Shown here in pieces: positions 1 through 8,968 of a DNA stretch of 64,000 nucleotides (its first letter is position 1; each line of letters starts with the position of its first letter). Under the pieces are notes generated by a model. It ran no database searches. It was not told the DNA's origin and was given only the letters and a program-made list of their open reading frames with translations. The position numbers and the translations under genes were made by a program. This DNA comes from Anaerostipes caccae L1-92. Its GTDB lineage: Bacteria > Bacillota > Clostridia > Lachnospirales > Lachnospiraceae. Location: NCBI RefSeq assembly GCF_014467075.1, contig NZ_AP023027.1:1263001-1327000 (forward strand), given 5' to 3'.

Positions 1-567
1 ATAAAAGATGTGGCATCCATTTACTGTACCGACAAAGACATGGAACAAAAGGTGAAGGAAGCAAAGCTTTTTCATTTTAAAAAGCGGGGAAACGAACGGG
101 AGATTATTTCCATCTTAAAAGCAGTGGAAGTGATCAAAGAAATTGACAAAACTGCAGAAGTGGTCAATATGGGTCCCGAAGATTTTATCGTCTATTTAAA
201 AGAAGTGACACAGGAGAAGAAGTGGGCTCACTACTTAAAGATTGCTGGTGTATGCCTGGTCGCCTTTTTTGGAGCCAGTTTCTCAATCATGAGCTATAAT
301 ACGGATGTGGCCATTGACGATTTGTTTGCGACCGTATATCAGCTGGTCATGGGAACGCCGCCAAAAGGGCCCACGATACTTCATCTGGCCTATACGGCGG
401 GACTTGCCATAGGAATCGTAATCTTCTTTAATCATGCGGGGAAAATCAAGCTTACCGATGATCCGACCCCGTTTGAAGTCCAGATGCGGCTTTACGAGCG
501 GGATGTAAATGATACACTGATGATTGACGCCGGACGGAAAAAGGAGGAGCAGGATGTTTCTTCGTAA
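1..567 (+). CDS. spoVAA: Stage V sporulation protein AA (5'-truncated by window edge)
   Basis: The reading frame is open from base 1, so the true start lies upstream and only about 188 residues are visible (the family is about 200). SpoVAA belongs to the SpoVA machinery that moves Ca-dipicolinic acid across the inner spore membrane. The visible part has a soluble N-terminal domain, two membrane segments (around codons 80-100 and 120-145, counted from the window edge), and the conserved tail DPTPFEVQMRLYERDVN. It overlaps spoVAB by 14 bases and heads the operon order AA-AB-AC-AD-AE. Identification rests on the tail motif and the gene order. The promoter, expected to be sigma-G type in the forespore, is outside the window. 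Confidence 0.9.
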   Translation: MKDVASIYCTDKDMEQKVKEAKLFHFKKRGNEREIISILKAVEVIKEIDKTAEVVNMGPEDFIVYLKEVTQEKKWAHYLKIAGVCLVAFFGASFSIMSYNTDVAIDDLFATVYQLVMGTPPKGPTILHLAYTAGLAIGIVIFFNHAGKIKLTDDPTPFEVQMRLYERDVNDTLMIDAGRKKEEQDVSS

Positions 568-964
568 CTTACTACTTGTAGTATACGGCTTATCCGCAGG
601 AGCACTCATCGCGGGAAGTTTCCTGGCATTCTTAAGTATGATTGGAGTTGTTCCGAGACTTGCAGGTCTTTCCAAAACAATATCTCACGCCATGCTGTAT
701 GAAACCTGCATTACCCTGGGCGGAGTCCTGGGAACAGCAGTATTTATCTACCGGTGGCACATTCCGCTGGGATATCCGCTGCTGATCTTATATGGACTGT
801 TCGGAGGAATCTTCACAGGATGCCTGATCGGAGCGCTGGCCGAAATGCTCAAAAGCCTGCCGGTCTTCTCAAGAAGAATGAAACTGAGAGACGGAATACC
901 ATTCGTCATCTATTCCATAGCCCTAGGCAAAATAGCAGGCTGCTGGATGCAATTTTTGCGCTAG
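554..964 (+). CDS. spoVAB: Stage V sporulation protein AB
   Basis: This is a small, very hydrophobic protein of 136 residues with about four membrane helices, which is the size and character of SpoVAB. It sits between spoVAA and spoVAC in the standard order. The start at 554 is chosen because AAGGAGG lies at 541-547 with good spacing; the longer in-frame start at 524 would add ten hydrophilic residues inside spoVAA and has no ribosome binding site. The coding end is followed by an unusually long gap before spoVAC. The role within the dipicolinate channel is not well defined in the family. Confidence 0.88.
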   Translation: MFLRNLLLVVYGLSAGALIAGSFLAFLSMIGVVPRLAGLSKTISHAMLYETCITLGGVLGTAVFIYRWHIPLGYPLLILYGLFGGIFTGCLIGALAEMLKSLPVFSRRMKLRDGIPFVIYSIALGKIAGCWMQFLR

Positions 965-1274
965 CAACGAGCCGCAGAGAACAGAAAAAATTGAATTTTA
1001 AACAGAGCTGAATATCCATGCGCAGCGTGGACTGGGATCGGCATTCGGACGATGAAAAGACGAAGTTTTTTTATCGGCTGAAGGACGAAGACCAGAAGAC
1101 ATACGGAGTATGTCGTATATTCAGCGACTACAGCCATAAAAAAAGAAGTTTTGCAGCCATCATCTGCGGCGACTGCCGCAGAAACGAATGGGATGGTAAA
1201 TGCCATCCCATTCGTATTGAAAATCTGCATCGTCTGCATAAATACTTACACAAACGAAAGGAGCTTATTCTGTC
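965..1274 (+). other. 310-base structured spacer inside the spoVA operon
   Basis: spoVA genes usually abut, but here 310 bases separate spoVAB from spoVAC. The spacer holds three perfect inverted repeats: GACATAC with a 3-base loop (about 1097-1113, enclosed by GCTGAA...TTCAGC), TCTGCGGC with loop GACT (1163-1182), and a 13-base stem ACGAATGGGATGG with a 6-base loop (1184-1215). None is followed by a T tract, so these are not ordinary terminators. Open frames exist on both strands but lack a ribosome binding site and family features, so I do not call a gene. Confidence 0.6.
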
Positions 1275-1736
1275 ATGCACAATGAACCGACAAAAGATCA
1301 ATATAACGAATATGTAGAACAGGTAACGCCGGCAAGCAGCTGTCTTATGAACTGTGTCCGTGCGTTTTTTGTGGGAGGAGCAATCTGTACCATCGGAGAA
1401 GGGATCAAACAGGCAGTGATGCACTGGCTGCATCTGGGAGAGAAAGATGCCCTCCTGGCTGTCACAGTAACTCTTGTACTATTAAGCGTTCTCCTCACAG
1501 GATTTAACCTGTATTCAAAGATCACAAAATTCGGAGGAGCGGGAGGACTGGTTCCGATCACCGGGTTTGCAAATTCTGTAGCTTCTCCAGCTATCGAGTA
1601 TCAAAAAGAGGGACAGGTGTTCGGGATCGGAGTTAAAATCTTTACAATCGCAGGTCCGGTCATTCTGTACGGAATCTTATCCTCCTTTCTTTTGGGAATT
1701 ATTTATATGATATTAGTCCGATTGGGGGTTATGTGA
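1275..1736 (+). CDS. spoVAC: Stage V sporulation protein AC
   Basis: SpoVAC is an integral membrane protein; in Bacillus it forms the mechanosensitive pore that releases dipicolinic acid on germination. The 153-residue product has the expected length, a short hydrophilic N-terminus, then hydrophobic segments with the family-like stretches VGGAICTIGEG and GGLVPITGFANSVASPAIE. The ribosome binding site is AAAGGAG near 1257-1263. Its stop (1734-1736) overlaps the start of spoVAD by one base, so translation of the two is probably coupled. Confidence 0.94.
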   Translation: MHNEPTKDQYNEYVEQVTPASSCLMNCVRAFFVGGAICTIGEGIKQAVMHWLHLGEKDALLAVTVTLVLLSVLLTGFNLYSKITKFGGAGGLVPITGFANSVASPAIEYQKEGQVFGIGVKIFTIAGPVILYGILSSFLLGIIYMILVRLGVM

Positions 1737-2752
1737 TGAAAGTTATGAAGGGAAAGCAGAGTCTGGAATTCGAACATCCGCCTTATCTCAAAGGCTGGTC
1801 CTCTGTAGTCGGAGAAAAAGAAGGGGAAGGACCGCTCGGACAGGCATTTGACCAGATCATCGACGATCCTCTGTTCGGTCAGGAGACATGGGAACTGGCA
1901 GAGGGAAGATTCATGCGGCAGGCAGCCCTGCTTGCGATACAAAAAGCAGAGATCACAAAGAATCAGGTGCGCTATGCATTTGCCGGAGATCTCCTGGAGC
2001 AGATCATGGCCACATCTTTCGGGATCAAGGACCTGGAGATCCCTCTCTTTGGCCTGTACGGAGCATGTTCTACCGCAGGAGAATCCATATCTCTTGCGTC
2101 TATGACAGTAGCGGCGGGATATGCAGACTATGCATTGGCCCTTGCCTCCAGTCATATAGGAAGTGCAGAAAAGCAGTTCCGTTTCCCGCTGGAATACGGC
2201 AGCCAGAGACCTCTGTCCTCCACATGGACCGTGACCGGAGCCGGGGGATTCGTAATCTCCAAAGAAAAAAGCCCGATCAAAGTCCGGGGAATCACAACTG
2301 GTAAAATCGTAGATTACGGCGTGAAAGATTCCATGAACATGGGAGCCTGCATGGCGCCTGCGGCTGCAGAAGTCATTTATCAGCACTTTAATGATTTTGC
2401 AATGACGCCGGATGACTATGATGCGATCTACACCGGAGATCTGGGAGAGGTGGGAAAAGAAATTCTCATAAAACTTCTGAAGGACAATGGATATGATATT
2501 TCAAAAGTACACGGAGACTGCGGCATCGAAGTCTATCAGGATGAGACTCAGGATACCCACGCAGGGGGATCGGGATGTGCATGCAGCGCTGTAGTCCTGT
2601 CCTCTATGATCACAAGAAAGATGATAAGCGGCGGATGGAACAGAGTCCTGTTTGTACCTACGGGAGCTTTGCTTTCAAAGACGAGCTTCAATGAAGGTGA
2701 GACTGTGCCGGGTATTGCGCACGGAGTTTTGTTGGAAAGAGAGGAAGTATAG
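1736..2752 (+). CDS. spoVAD: Stage V sporulation protein AD
   Basis: SpoVAD is the soluble, thiolase-fold subunit that binds dipicolinic acid at the inner forespore membrane. The 338-residue protein shows the thiolase-like core, with GACSTAGES around residues 106-114 and a Gly/Ala-rich second half (HAGGSGCACSA). The start at ATG 1736 overlaps the spoVAC stop (TGATG). A GTG three bases upstream (1733) is possible and would add one residue. It ends directly before spoVAE. Confidence 0.95.
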   Translation: MKVMKGKQSLEFEHPPYLKGWSSVVGEKEGEGPLGQAFDQIIDDPLFGQETWELAEGRFMRQAALLAIQKAEITKNQVRYAFAGDLLEQIMATSFGIKDLEIPLFGLYGACSTAGESISLASMTVAAGYADYALALASSHIGSAEKQFRFPLEYGSQRPLSSTWTVTGAGGFVISKEKSPIKVRGITTGKIVDYGVKDSMNMGACMAPAAAEVIYQHFNDFAMTPDDYDAIYTGDLGEVGKEILIKLLKDNGYDISKVHGDCGIEVYQDETQDTHAGGSGCACSAVVLSSMITRKMISGGWNRVLFVPTGALLSKTSFNEGETVPGIAHGVLLEREEV

Positions 2753-3109
2753 ATGGAATATGTAAAAGCATTTATTGTCGGGGGAATTATCTGTATTCTT
2801 GTACAAATTTTAATGGACAACACCAAACTACAGCCGGGACGGATCATGGTCATACTGGTTGTTTCAGGAGCAGTGCTCGGAGCACTCGGGATTTATGAAA
2901 AAATAGCCGATTTTGCAGGATGCGGTGCAACCGTACCTCTCTCAGGATTTGGGTTTACTCTGTGGAAAGGAATGAAAGAAGCCATCGACCAGCATGGATT
3001 CCTCGGACTGTTTGAAGGCGGATTTACCGCTGCAGCTGTGGGAACATCTGCAGCTCTGATCTTCTCCTATCTGGCATCCCTGATCTTCCAGCCGAAAATA
3101 AAAAAATAG
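2753..3109 (+). CDS. spoVAE: Stage V sporulation protein AE (SpoVAEb type)
   Basis: This is a 118-residue membrane protein with about four helices and the SpoVAE-like signatures GGIICILVQ near the N-terminus and GCGATVPLSGFGFTL in the middle, related to SpoVAC. It starts on the base after the spoVAD stop, with a GAGAGGAAG ribosome binding site inside spoVAD. It is the last gene of the operon here: no spoVAEa or spoVAF follows, and a strong hairpin closes the transcript. Confidence 0.93.
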   Translation: MEYVKAFIVGGIICILVQILMDNTKLQPGRIMVILVVSGAVLGALGIYEKIADFAGCGATVPLSGFGFTLWKGMKEAIDQHGFLGLFEGGFTAAAVGTSAALIFSYLASLIFQPKIKK

Positions 3110-3176
3110 CCGTATGGCAGGTATTTGATACTAAGTGATGCCGTCATCGCGGCGGTATTGCTTTTTATATATATAA

Positions 3177-3219
3177 AAGAGCGTTCCTGACTGCAGATTC
3201 TGCTGTCAGAAACGCTCTT
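3177..3219. terminator. Bidirectional terminator between spoVAE and the PBP gene
   Basis: The stem AAGAGCGTT-CTGAC pairs with GTCAG-AACGCTCTT with one opposed mismatch. On the minus strand it is followed by TTTTATATAT, which suits the convergent PBP gene. On the plus strand the tail is only moderately T-rich. Confidence 0.75.
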
Positions 3220-3243
3220 ATCTTTGTTTCATAGGAAAATTCT

Positions 3244-3274
3244 GCGGGTTGTACACAGATGCGCAGGGAAATCA
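3244..3274 (+). repeat. Dispersed repeat, half copy (partner at 25292-25322)
   Basis: The 31 bases from GCGGGTTGTACACAGATGCG onward match 25292-25322 at 28 of 31 positions. The second copy continues into a nested palindrome, while this one stops at the 3' end of the PBP gene, so it looks like a truncated or half element. Confidence 0.6.
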
Positions 3275-3282
3275 GGAATTAA

Positions 3283-5829
3283 TTATTCCGGAATATGCAG
3301 GCCGCACATATATTTTACGTACAGATCAGGGATCTGATATTGCGTGTCGTCTGTGATGCCCCTGCTGCCCTTTGGCCGTGTAATGTAGATTTTCCGCAGC
3401 AGCTGATTTTCCGGGCAGGCGTTGTTGGCAGGATATCCGGATTCTTTGCATATATCTACGGCCACATGGATATCACAGGGCTTGGTTGGCTTGGTTCCCA
3501 GGGCAAAGTACTCTGTCTTTATCATGCTGCCTCTGGGATCATGATCACATATGCCTTTGACGGCCAGTTTTCCTGACTTTGTGCAGATCCGGGCTTTGAC
3601 AATATTGTTTGGCTTTGAAAAATCTTTCACCGGTTCGTTTTTCTCTTTTACAATCTGGTCCATGACAAGTTTCCAGATTTTTTCGTGCTGGCTGCCGGAA
3701 GAAAATGATGTGTTCCTGTCATATCCCATCCAAACAGAGGCGGTGTGATATGGGGTATATCCGGAAAACCAGTAGTCGTAATCGCTGGTCGTAGTACCGG
3801 TTTTTCCTGCTGCAGGCATTCCTGAAGAAAGTGCAGCGGGTTTACCGGTTCCCTTTTTGACCACATCCTTCATGGCATCGGTGAGAAGGAAAGCAGTCGA
3901 TTCCTTCATAACGAGAGTGCCGGAAGAAGACGAGTTTAAGAGCACTTTTCCAGTCTGATCCACAACTTTCGTGTATAAAGAAGGCCGATGGTATGTGCCG
4001 CCGTTGGCCACTGCAGAAAAAGCGCCTGTGAGTTCCAGGTTGGTCACTCCGTAAGTCAGGCCGCCCAGAGCCATGGACTGATTGACATCGGAAAAGGTTT
4101 TGCCGTCTGCCGTAGTTTTATTATCGACTAAGGTGGTAAAGCCAAGTTTCTGTAAATACTCGTAGGCGACTTCCGGTGTTACATCAGCCATGGTTTTGGC
4201 AGACACAATATTCATAGAATTCGTGATTGCCTCCCTGATGGTAGAAAAACCGCGGTAGCCTCTGTAATAATTGCGGACCGGGCGCCCCGTATCGAGATAT
4301 TCATACGGAGCATCATCGTAAACGGTAGCCAATGTCATATTTTTCATATCCAGCGCCGGAAGAAATGTGGATAGTACTTTGAAGGTTGATCCGGGCTGTC
4401 TTGTTGTACCGGTAGCGCGGTTTAAAGACAGATTTTCGGATTTGACTCCGCGGCCGCCTACAAGGGCTTCCACCTGTCCGGTGCGCTGGTCTATGATGGT
4501 CATGGAAATCTGTGGCTGGATCACTGTAGAAACCTGCTCGTTGATCACACTGACCCCATTCTTTTTTAAGGATTTGGAGAATTTGCGGGCCATATTTTCG
4601 GCAGATGATTTGTCTGCGAATATGAGGCTGGTACCGATTTTATGCTTTTTCATATAACTCAGCACATCGTTTTCCGAATAACTGACTTCCTTACCGTTTT
4701 TGTCTGTGCCTGTCAGCGAATAAGACAGAGCCACTTTCGTACCCGCCGGATAGTTCTTCGGGTCGTTGGTCACTTTATCTGCGATCTTCTGGATCTTGGA
4801 GTCCTGTGTGGAATATATTTTTAAACCTCCGCTGTAAATGGCATTGTAGGCTTTTGTCTCATCATATCCAAGTTTATCTTTCAGATCATGGACCACCTGA
4901 AGGATCAGTGCATCATCGAAATAAGAGTTGGCGGTATAGTTTTTCTGCTGCCTTGCATTGATCTTTTGAATTCTTTCATAAACATTATCATTCACTGCTT
5001 CCGAATATTCACTTTTTGTGATATAATGTTCTTCCAGCATGATTTTCAGAATCGACATCCTCCGGGCAGCATTATTGTTAGGATGTGTGATCGGGTTCAT
5101 TCTTGTTGGGTTCTTTGTGATGCCGGCCAGCACGGTGCACTCTGACAAAGTCAAATCTGATACATCTTTATTAAAGTATTTTTGGGATGCAGTCTGCACT
5201 CCTAATGTGCCTTCCCCCAGATTGATCGCATTTAAATATTCTTCCAGAATCTTTTGTTTTGAAGTGATTTTTTCTAATTCCAGAGCCAGGGACTGTTCTT
5301 TGATCTTGCGCTCTATGCGTTCGATCGTAGTTTTTTCAGGCTGTATTCCCAGGATATTATTTTTTACAAGCTGCTGGGTGATGGTACTCCCGCCCTGGTC
5401 CAGAGACTTTTCTTTGAGACCCAGGAAGAAGGATCTGGCAATGCCCCGCATGTCGATACCATTGTGGTTATAAAACCGCACATCCTCTATGGAGATAAAG
5501 GCATTTTGAAGATTTGCCGGGATCTTGTCCAGCGATACATAGACACGGTTTGAATCACTGGTAGAGAGCTTTCTTGTCACCTTGCCGTCTTTATCGTAAA
5601 TCATTGTGATAAAACCTTTGGAGTGGATCGAATCCAGAGAGACATCCGGGGTGTTGTTTAAAATTCCGCGGATGAAACCTATGGACAGACCGGCGGCCGT
5701 GACGATCAGTGCGATGATGACAACCAGTGCATATTTATAGAAAAAAAGCGTAAGGTGCGAACTGCGCCGTAATTTCGGTGAAGAAAGGGTATCCTTTTTT
5801 TGCTTTGATTTTTGCTTGTTAAAGTTCAT
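3283..5829 (-). CDS. Class A penicillin-binding protein (glycosyltransferase-transpeptidase)
   Basis: This is a bifunctional peptidoglycan synthase of the PBP1A/PonA type, 848 residues. After a basic cytoplasmic tail there is one membrane anchor (about residues 33-57). The GT51 glycosyltransferase follows with EDVRFYNHNGID (catalytic Glu about 115) and QGGSTITQQLVKN. The transpeptidase has STFK with Ser at about 481, an SMN motif, and KTGT with Lys at about 676. The start at 5829 is preferred over the longer frame (5916) because AGGAGG lies just upstream of MNFNKQ. The cysteine-containing tail after the transpeptidase is of unknown use. It is transcribed alone, convergent with spoVA. Confidence 0.94.
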   Translation of the reverse strand: MNFNKQKSKQKKDTLSSPKLRRSSHLTLFFYKYALVVIIALIVTAAGLSIGFIRGILNNTPDVSLDSIHSKGFITMIYDKDGKVTRKLSTSDSNRVYVSLDKIPANLQNAFISIEDVRFYNHNGIDMRGIARSFFLGLKEKSLDQGGSTITQQLVKNNILGIQPEKTTIERIERKIKEQSLALELEKITSKQKILEEYLNAINLGEGTLGVQTASQKYFNKDVSDLTLSECTVLAGITKNPTRMNPITHPNNNAARRMSILKIMLEEHYITKSEYSEAVNDNVYERIQKINARQQKNYTANSYFDDALILQVVHDLKDKLGYDETKAYNAIYSGGLKIYSTQDSKIQKIADKVTNDPKNYPAGTKVALSYSLTGTDKNGKEVSYSENDVLSYMKKHKIGTSLIFADKSSAENMARKFSKSLKKNGVSVINEQVSTVIQPQISMTIIDQRTGQVEALVGGRGVKSENLSLNRATGTTRQPGSTFKVLSTFLPALDMKNMTLATVYDDAPYEYLDTGRPVRNYYRGYRGFSTIREAITNSMNIVSAKTMADVTPEVAYEYLQKLGFTTLVDNKTTADGKTFSDVNQSMALGGLTYGVTNLELTGAFSAVANGGTYHRPSLYTKVVDQTGKVLLNSSSSGTLVMKESTAFLLTDAMKDVVKKGTGKPAALSSGMPAAGKTGTTTSDYDYWFSGYTPYHTASVWMGYDRNTSFSSGSQHEKIWKLVMDQIVKEKNEPVKDFSKPNNIVKARICTKSGKLAVKGICDHDPRGSMIKTEYFALGTKPTKPCDIHVAVDICKESGYPANNACPENQLLRKIYITRPKGSRGITDDTQYQIPDLYVKYMCGLHIPE

Positions 5830-5962
5830 GTAAGACCTCCTATGTTTAGCATTATAACAAATAAGAAATAACAAGTAAATAACGCGCCCGCATGAAGGGT
5901 ATTTTATTGAAATCACGTTTGAGGAGAGTTATAGATTTTTTACAAAAGAGGAGGAACAAAAG

Positions 5963-6259
5963 ATGAAGAAGGAGAAATTAGGAACGAATTATTTGAAAGA
6001 TGGAAATGGGGGCGGATTTGTAGTATCCTATTATATGCTGAATGATTCTGCCAGAGGAAGCTACGGCGCCGCACTGGAGAGAACGACCGGAGAGCCGGAA
6101 GTTCTTGAGACAGAAGAGGTAAGAGAGGCCTTTTTGAACAGACAGGAAGCAGAACATTTCATTCGGCTGCTGATCAAATATGAAGTGACACCGATTTCTT
6201 TTTTTGAGAGTTTGGATGCGGTGATGGAGTTGGAGGAGAAAATTGAAGGAATACTATGA
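5963..6259 (+). CDS. Small conserved hypothetical protein (DUF6514-like)
   Basis: A 98-residue soluble protein with a good ribosome binding site (AGAGGAGG). It has a beta-rich N-terminal half (GGFVVSYYML, SYGAALE) and a helical C-terminal half ending TPISFFESLDAVMELEEKIEGIL. It reminds me of the DUF6514 family of clostridia, but I cannot confirm that without a search. No function can be assigned. It overlaps the following yigZ-like gene by 17 bases, which suggests co-translation. Confidence 0.7.
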   Translation: MKKEKLGTNYLKDGNGGGFVVSYYMLNDSARGSYGAALERTTGEPEVLETEEVREAFLNRQEAEHFIRLLIKYEVTPISFFESLDAVMELEEKIEGIL

Positions 6260-6884
6260 AACGATCCGGAAAACAGGACAGTCTTTGGTGACAGAAAAAA
6301 AGTCAAGATTTATCGGGATTGCGGTGCCGGTTTCCACGGAAGAAGAGGCGCTGGCGGTGATAGAGGATGAAAAGCGCAGATACAGGGACGCCAGGCATCA
6401 CTGCAGCGCATTTTGTGCAGGCATTGAGAGACCTCTTGAGAGAGCCAATGACGACGGTGAGCCCAGCGGCACGGCGGGAAAACCGATTCTGGAAGTAATC
6501 ACAGGCAGTCAGCTTCTGAATATTGTCATCGTTGTAACCCGTTATTTTGGAGGTACACTGCTCGGCACCGGGGGACTCGTGAGGGCATATACGAAGGCTG
6601 CCCAGGAAGCAGTGGAGGATGCAGGAATCGTGACCATGGGTCTTGGGCGCAGATTCAGGACAGGATGTGATTATTCTGCAGCAGGAAAGATTCAGTATTT
6701 TCTTGAGACCGAAGACATTCCTATCATAAAAACGGATTACACAGAGAAAGTAACTTTGGAGTACTTGGTACCGGAAGCGAGATGCGGACAGATTGAGAAG
6801 AAGATTATTGACCTGTCAGGCGGTACTGCAGAGATACAGGACGCGGGCACCGAATATACGGTGTCAGATAAAAAGAAACTTTAA
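6243..6884 (+). CDS. YigZ/IMPACT family protein
   Basis: A 213-residue member of the YigZ (IMPACT, UPF0029) family. The N-terminal domain carries the signature DDGEPSGTAG (residues about 70-79), followed by TRYFGGTLLGTGGLVRAYTKA, and a C-terminal DUF1949-like domain completes it. The family is linked to translation or ribosome-associated regulation, but the reaction is unknown. The start is a TTG at 6243: GGAGGA lies 6 bases upstream inside the preceding gene, and the usual N-terminal sequence begins there. The coupled overlap and rare start codon suggest expression tied to the upstream gene. Confidence 0.9.
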   Translation: MKEYYETIRKTGQSLVTEKKSRFIGIAVPVSTEEEALAVIEDEKRRYRDARHHCSAFCAGIERPLERANDDGEPSGTAGKPILEVITGSQLLNIVIVVTRYFGGTLLGTGGLVRAYTKAAQEAVEDAGIVTMGLGRRFRTGCDYSAAGKIQYFLETEDIPIIKTDYTEKVTLEYLVPEARCGQIEKKIIDLSGGTAEIQDAGTEYTVSDKKKL

Positions 6885-6923
6885 AACAATCAATCATTGT
6901 GGCCAATGAACAGAGATGAAAAA

Positions 6924-6949
6924 GAGCCGCGGGTGTCTGCCCGCGGCTC
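6924..6949. terminator. Terminator between yigZ-like gene and leuA
   Basis: A perfect 10-base stem, GAGCCGCGGG with a 6-base loop. On the minus strand it runs into TTTTT, so it mainly ends leuA. On the plus strand it is followed by AATATTTATT and may work weakly for the yigZ-like gene. Confidence 0.85.
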
Positions 6950-6954
6950 AATAT

Positions 6955-8610
6955 TTATTGTATTCTGTTTACAGCGCTGATTAATGCGAGAACGGAAGCT
7001 GTGATGATATCCTCATGAATTCCTGCGCCCCACACCACTGTGCCGTTTGGCTTTTGAATGGCTACATAGGAGCAGGCCTTTGAATTCGATCCGACAGTGA
7101 GTGCGTGTTCCTGGTAACTTACGATGGAGTAATCCAGATCACTGTGACGCTGAAGCGCGTTGCTCACCGCATCCAGACGTCCGTTACCCCTTCCGTGGTA
7201 AAGTTTATCCACACCAGATTTTTCAAGTGAGATTTCGGCCTCAATGCCTCCGTCTTTCTGGATAAAGTGACATTCTTTTAAAGCGATCGGGGATGATATG
7301 TTAACATACACGGTCTTAAATACATCCAGAATATCTTTCGGAACCAGTTCCCTGTGCTGCTTGTCGGATACGTCTTTGACCGTATAGCCTACATCCTCTC
7401 TCATCTTGCCCGGAATATGGAAACCAAAGTTTTCTTCCAGCACATAGCCGATACCGCCTTTTCCTGACTGGCTGTTGATTCGGATCACATCGCTTTCATA
7501 TTCCCTGCCGATATCTTTCGGGTCGATCGGAAGATAAGGAACAGACCAGTAATCCGGATGGCGGTCGTCGATCCAGTGCATTCCTTTGGCGATGGCGTCC
7601 TGATGAGAGCCTGAGAATGCCGCGAATACCAGTTTCCCGGAATAGGGCTGGCGTTCATAGACATTCATGCGGGTCAGGCGCTCATAATTTTTTGTGAGCT
7701 CCGGAAGGTTGGAAAAGTCAAGGTTAGGGTCCACTCCGTGAGAATACATATTGAGAGCGACGGTTACAATATCCACATTTCCGGTCCTCTCGCCATTTCC
7801 AAACAGCGTTCCCTCCACCCGGTCTGCTCCTGCCAGAAGGGCCAGTTCCGTATCCGCCACACCGCATCCGCGGTCATTGTGAGGGTGAATGGACAGTACG
7901 ACACTGTCACGGTATTTCATGTGTTTGCTCATATATTCGATCTGGCTTGCGTACACGTGCGTCATGGAGAGCTGAACGGTGACCGGAAGATTGATGATGA
8001 CTTTCCAGTCCGGAGACGGCTTCCAGATGTCCAGGACCGCATTGCACACTTCCAGCGCATATTCCACTTCGGTTCCGGTGAAACTCTCCGGAGAGTATTC
8101 GAACTGGAAATTCCCTTCTGTCTCGTCTGCCAGCTTTTTCAGGAGTTTGGCGCCGTCCGTGGCAATCTTTAAAATCTCTTCTTTGGACTTTTTGAAAACT
8201 TGTTCCCTCTGGGCGAGAGAAGTAGAATTATATACATGAACGATGGCACGCTTCGCCCCTTTTAAAGCTTCAAAAGTACGTTTGATAATATGCTCCCTTG
8301 CCTGTGTCAGCACCTGGATTGTGACGTCATCAGGAATCAGGTCCTGTTCGATCAGAGTGCGCAGGAACGTGTATTCTGTCTCGGATGCGGCGGGGAATCC
8401 TACCTCGATCTCCTTGAATCCCACCTTTACCAGGTATTTGAAAAACTCTACTTTTTCATCCAGGCTCATCGGGATGATCAGTGCCTGGTTTCCATCCCGA
8501 AGATCCACGCTGCACCAGTCCGGAGCTTTTGTTATGTACTCTTTTCTGGCCCAGTCAAGACACTCTTCAGGAGGCATAAAGTATTGGCGTTTATATTTTT
8601 CTGAATTCAT
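6955..8610 (-). CDS. leuA: 2-isopropylmalate synthase (LeuA2 type)
   Basis: This enzyme condenses acetyl-CoA with 2-ketoisovalerate, the first committed step to leucine. The 551-residue protein has a DRE-TIM barrel with DLRDGNQAL and the metal ligands SIHPHNDRG. It ends in a C-terminal leucine-sensing domain with RGNGRLDAVSNAL. The length and the MPPEECLDWARKEYI start fit the long LeuA form found in clostridia and actinobacteria. The start at 8610 has AGGAGA upstream; upstream in-frame ATGs lie over that site. It stands alone here: leuBCD are not in the window. It is controlled by the leucine T-box upstream. Confidence 0.95.
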   Translation of the reverse strand: MNSEKYKRQYFMPPEECLDWARKEYITKAPDWCSVDLRDGNQALIIPMSLDEKVEFFKYLVKVGFKEIEVGFPAASETEYTFLRTLIEQDLIPDDVTIQVLTQAREHIIKRTFEALKGAKRAIVHVYNSTSLAQREQVFKKSKEEILKIATDGAKLLKKLADETEGNFQFEYSPESFTGTEVEYALEVCNAVLDIWKPSPDWKVIINLPVTVQLSMTHVYASQIEYMSKHMKYRDSVVLSIHPHNDRGCGVADTELALLAGADRVEGTLFGNGERTGNVDIVTVALNMYSHGVDPNLDFSNLPELTKNYERLTRMNVYERQPYSGKLVFAAFSGSHQDAIAKGMHWIDDRHPDYWSVPYLPIDPKDIGREYESDVIRINSQSGKGGIGYVLEENFGFHIPGKMREDVGYTVKDVSDKQHRELVPKDILDVFKTVYVNISSPIALKECHFIQKDGGIEAEISLEKSGVDKLYHGRGNGRLDAVSNALQRHSDLDYSIVSYQEHALTVGSNSKACSYVAIQKPNGTVVWGAGIHEDIITASVLALISAVNRIQ

Positions 8611-8673
8611 AGATATTAAATCTCCTTTCATTAATTGAGAATAAAAAACAGACTGCACTCGTGCAATACGGCG

Positions 8674-8965
8674 AAAAAAAACCTTCGTCTCCTTCCATTT
8701 CTGGATAGAGACGAAGGGTCATAGACACTCCGTGGTACCACTCTAATTCACGCCATAACCGCGTGCACTCACTACCGATACGAGTTGAAACAACTGATAT
8801 CTTCCCAATATAACGGTTGGAACCGGCGATGCCTACTGGCTGTTCAGCACGCTGCTCAGAGGCGAGTTCACATATACCGGGCAGCCGCTTTTCACCAGCC
8901 AGCGGCTCTCTGAATGCCTTCTATATCCTACTATTCCTCATCAAAGCATTTGGATTATTAATAAT
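8674..8965 (-). promoter_or_regulatory. T-box leader (leucine) of leuA
   Basis: On the minus strand, the T-box sequence TAGAGTGGTACCACG lies at 8731-8745. It is followed by a perfect 10-base terminator stem CCTTCGTCTC/GAGACGAAGG (8682-8717) and eight Ts. The specifier region reads GTGAACTCGCC, giving CTC (Leu) at 8874-8876. Uncharged tRNA-Leu would pair with the specifier and the T-box bulge and so allow read-through into leuA. The stem I extent is approximate. Confidence 0.9.
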
Positions 8966-8968
8966 GAT

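Noticed and set aside
1018..1317. Plus-strand open frame of 99 codons between spoVAB and spoVAC
   Set aside because: It has no ribosome binding site, covers three perfect hairpins, runs into spoVAC in another frame and has no family features. A 92-codon minus-strand frame over the same bases is no better.
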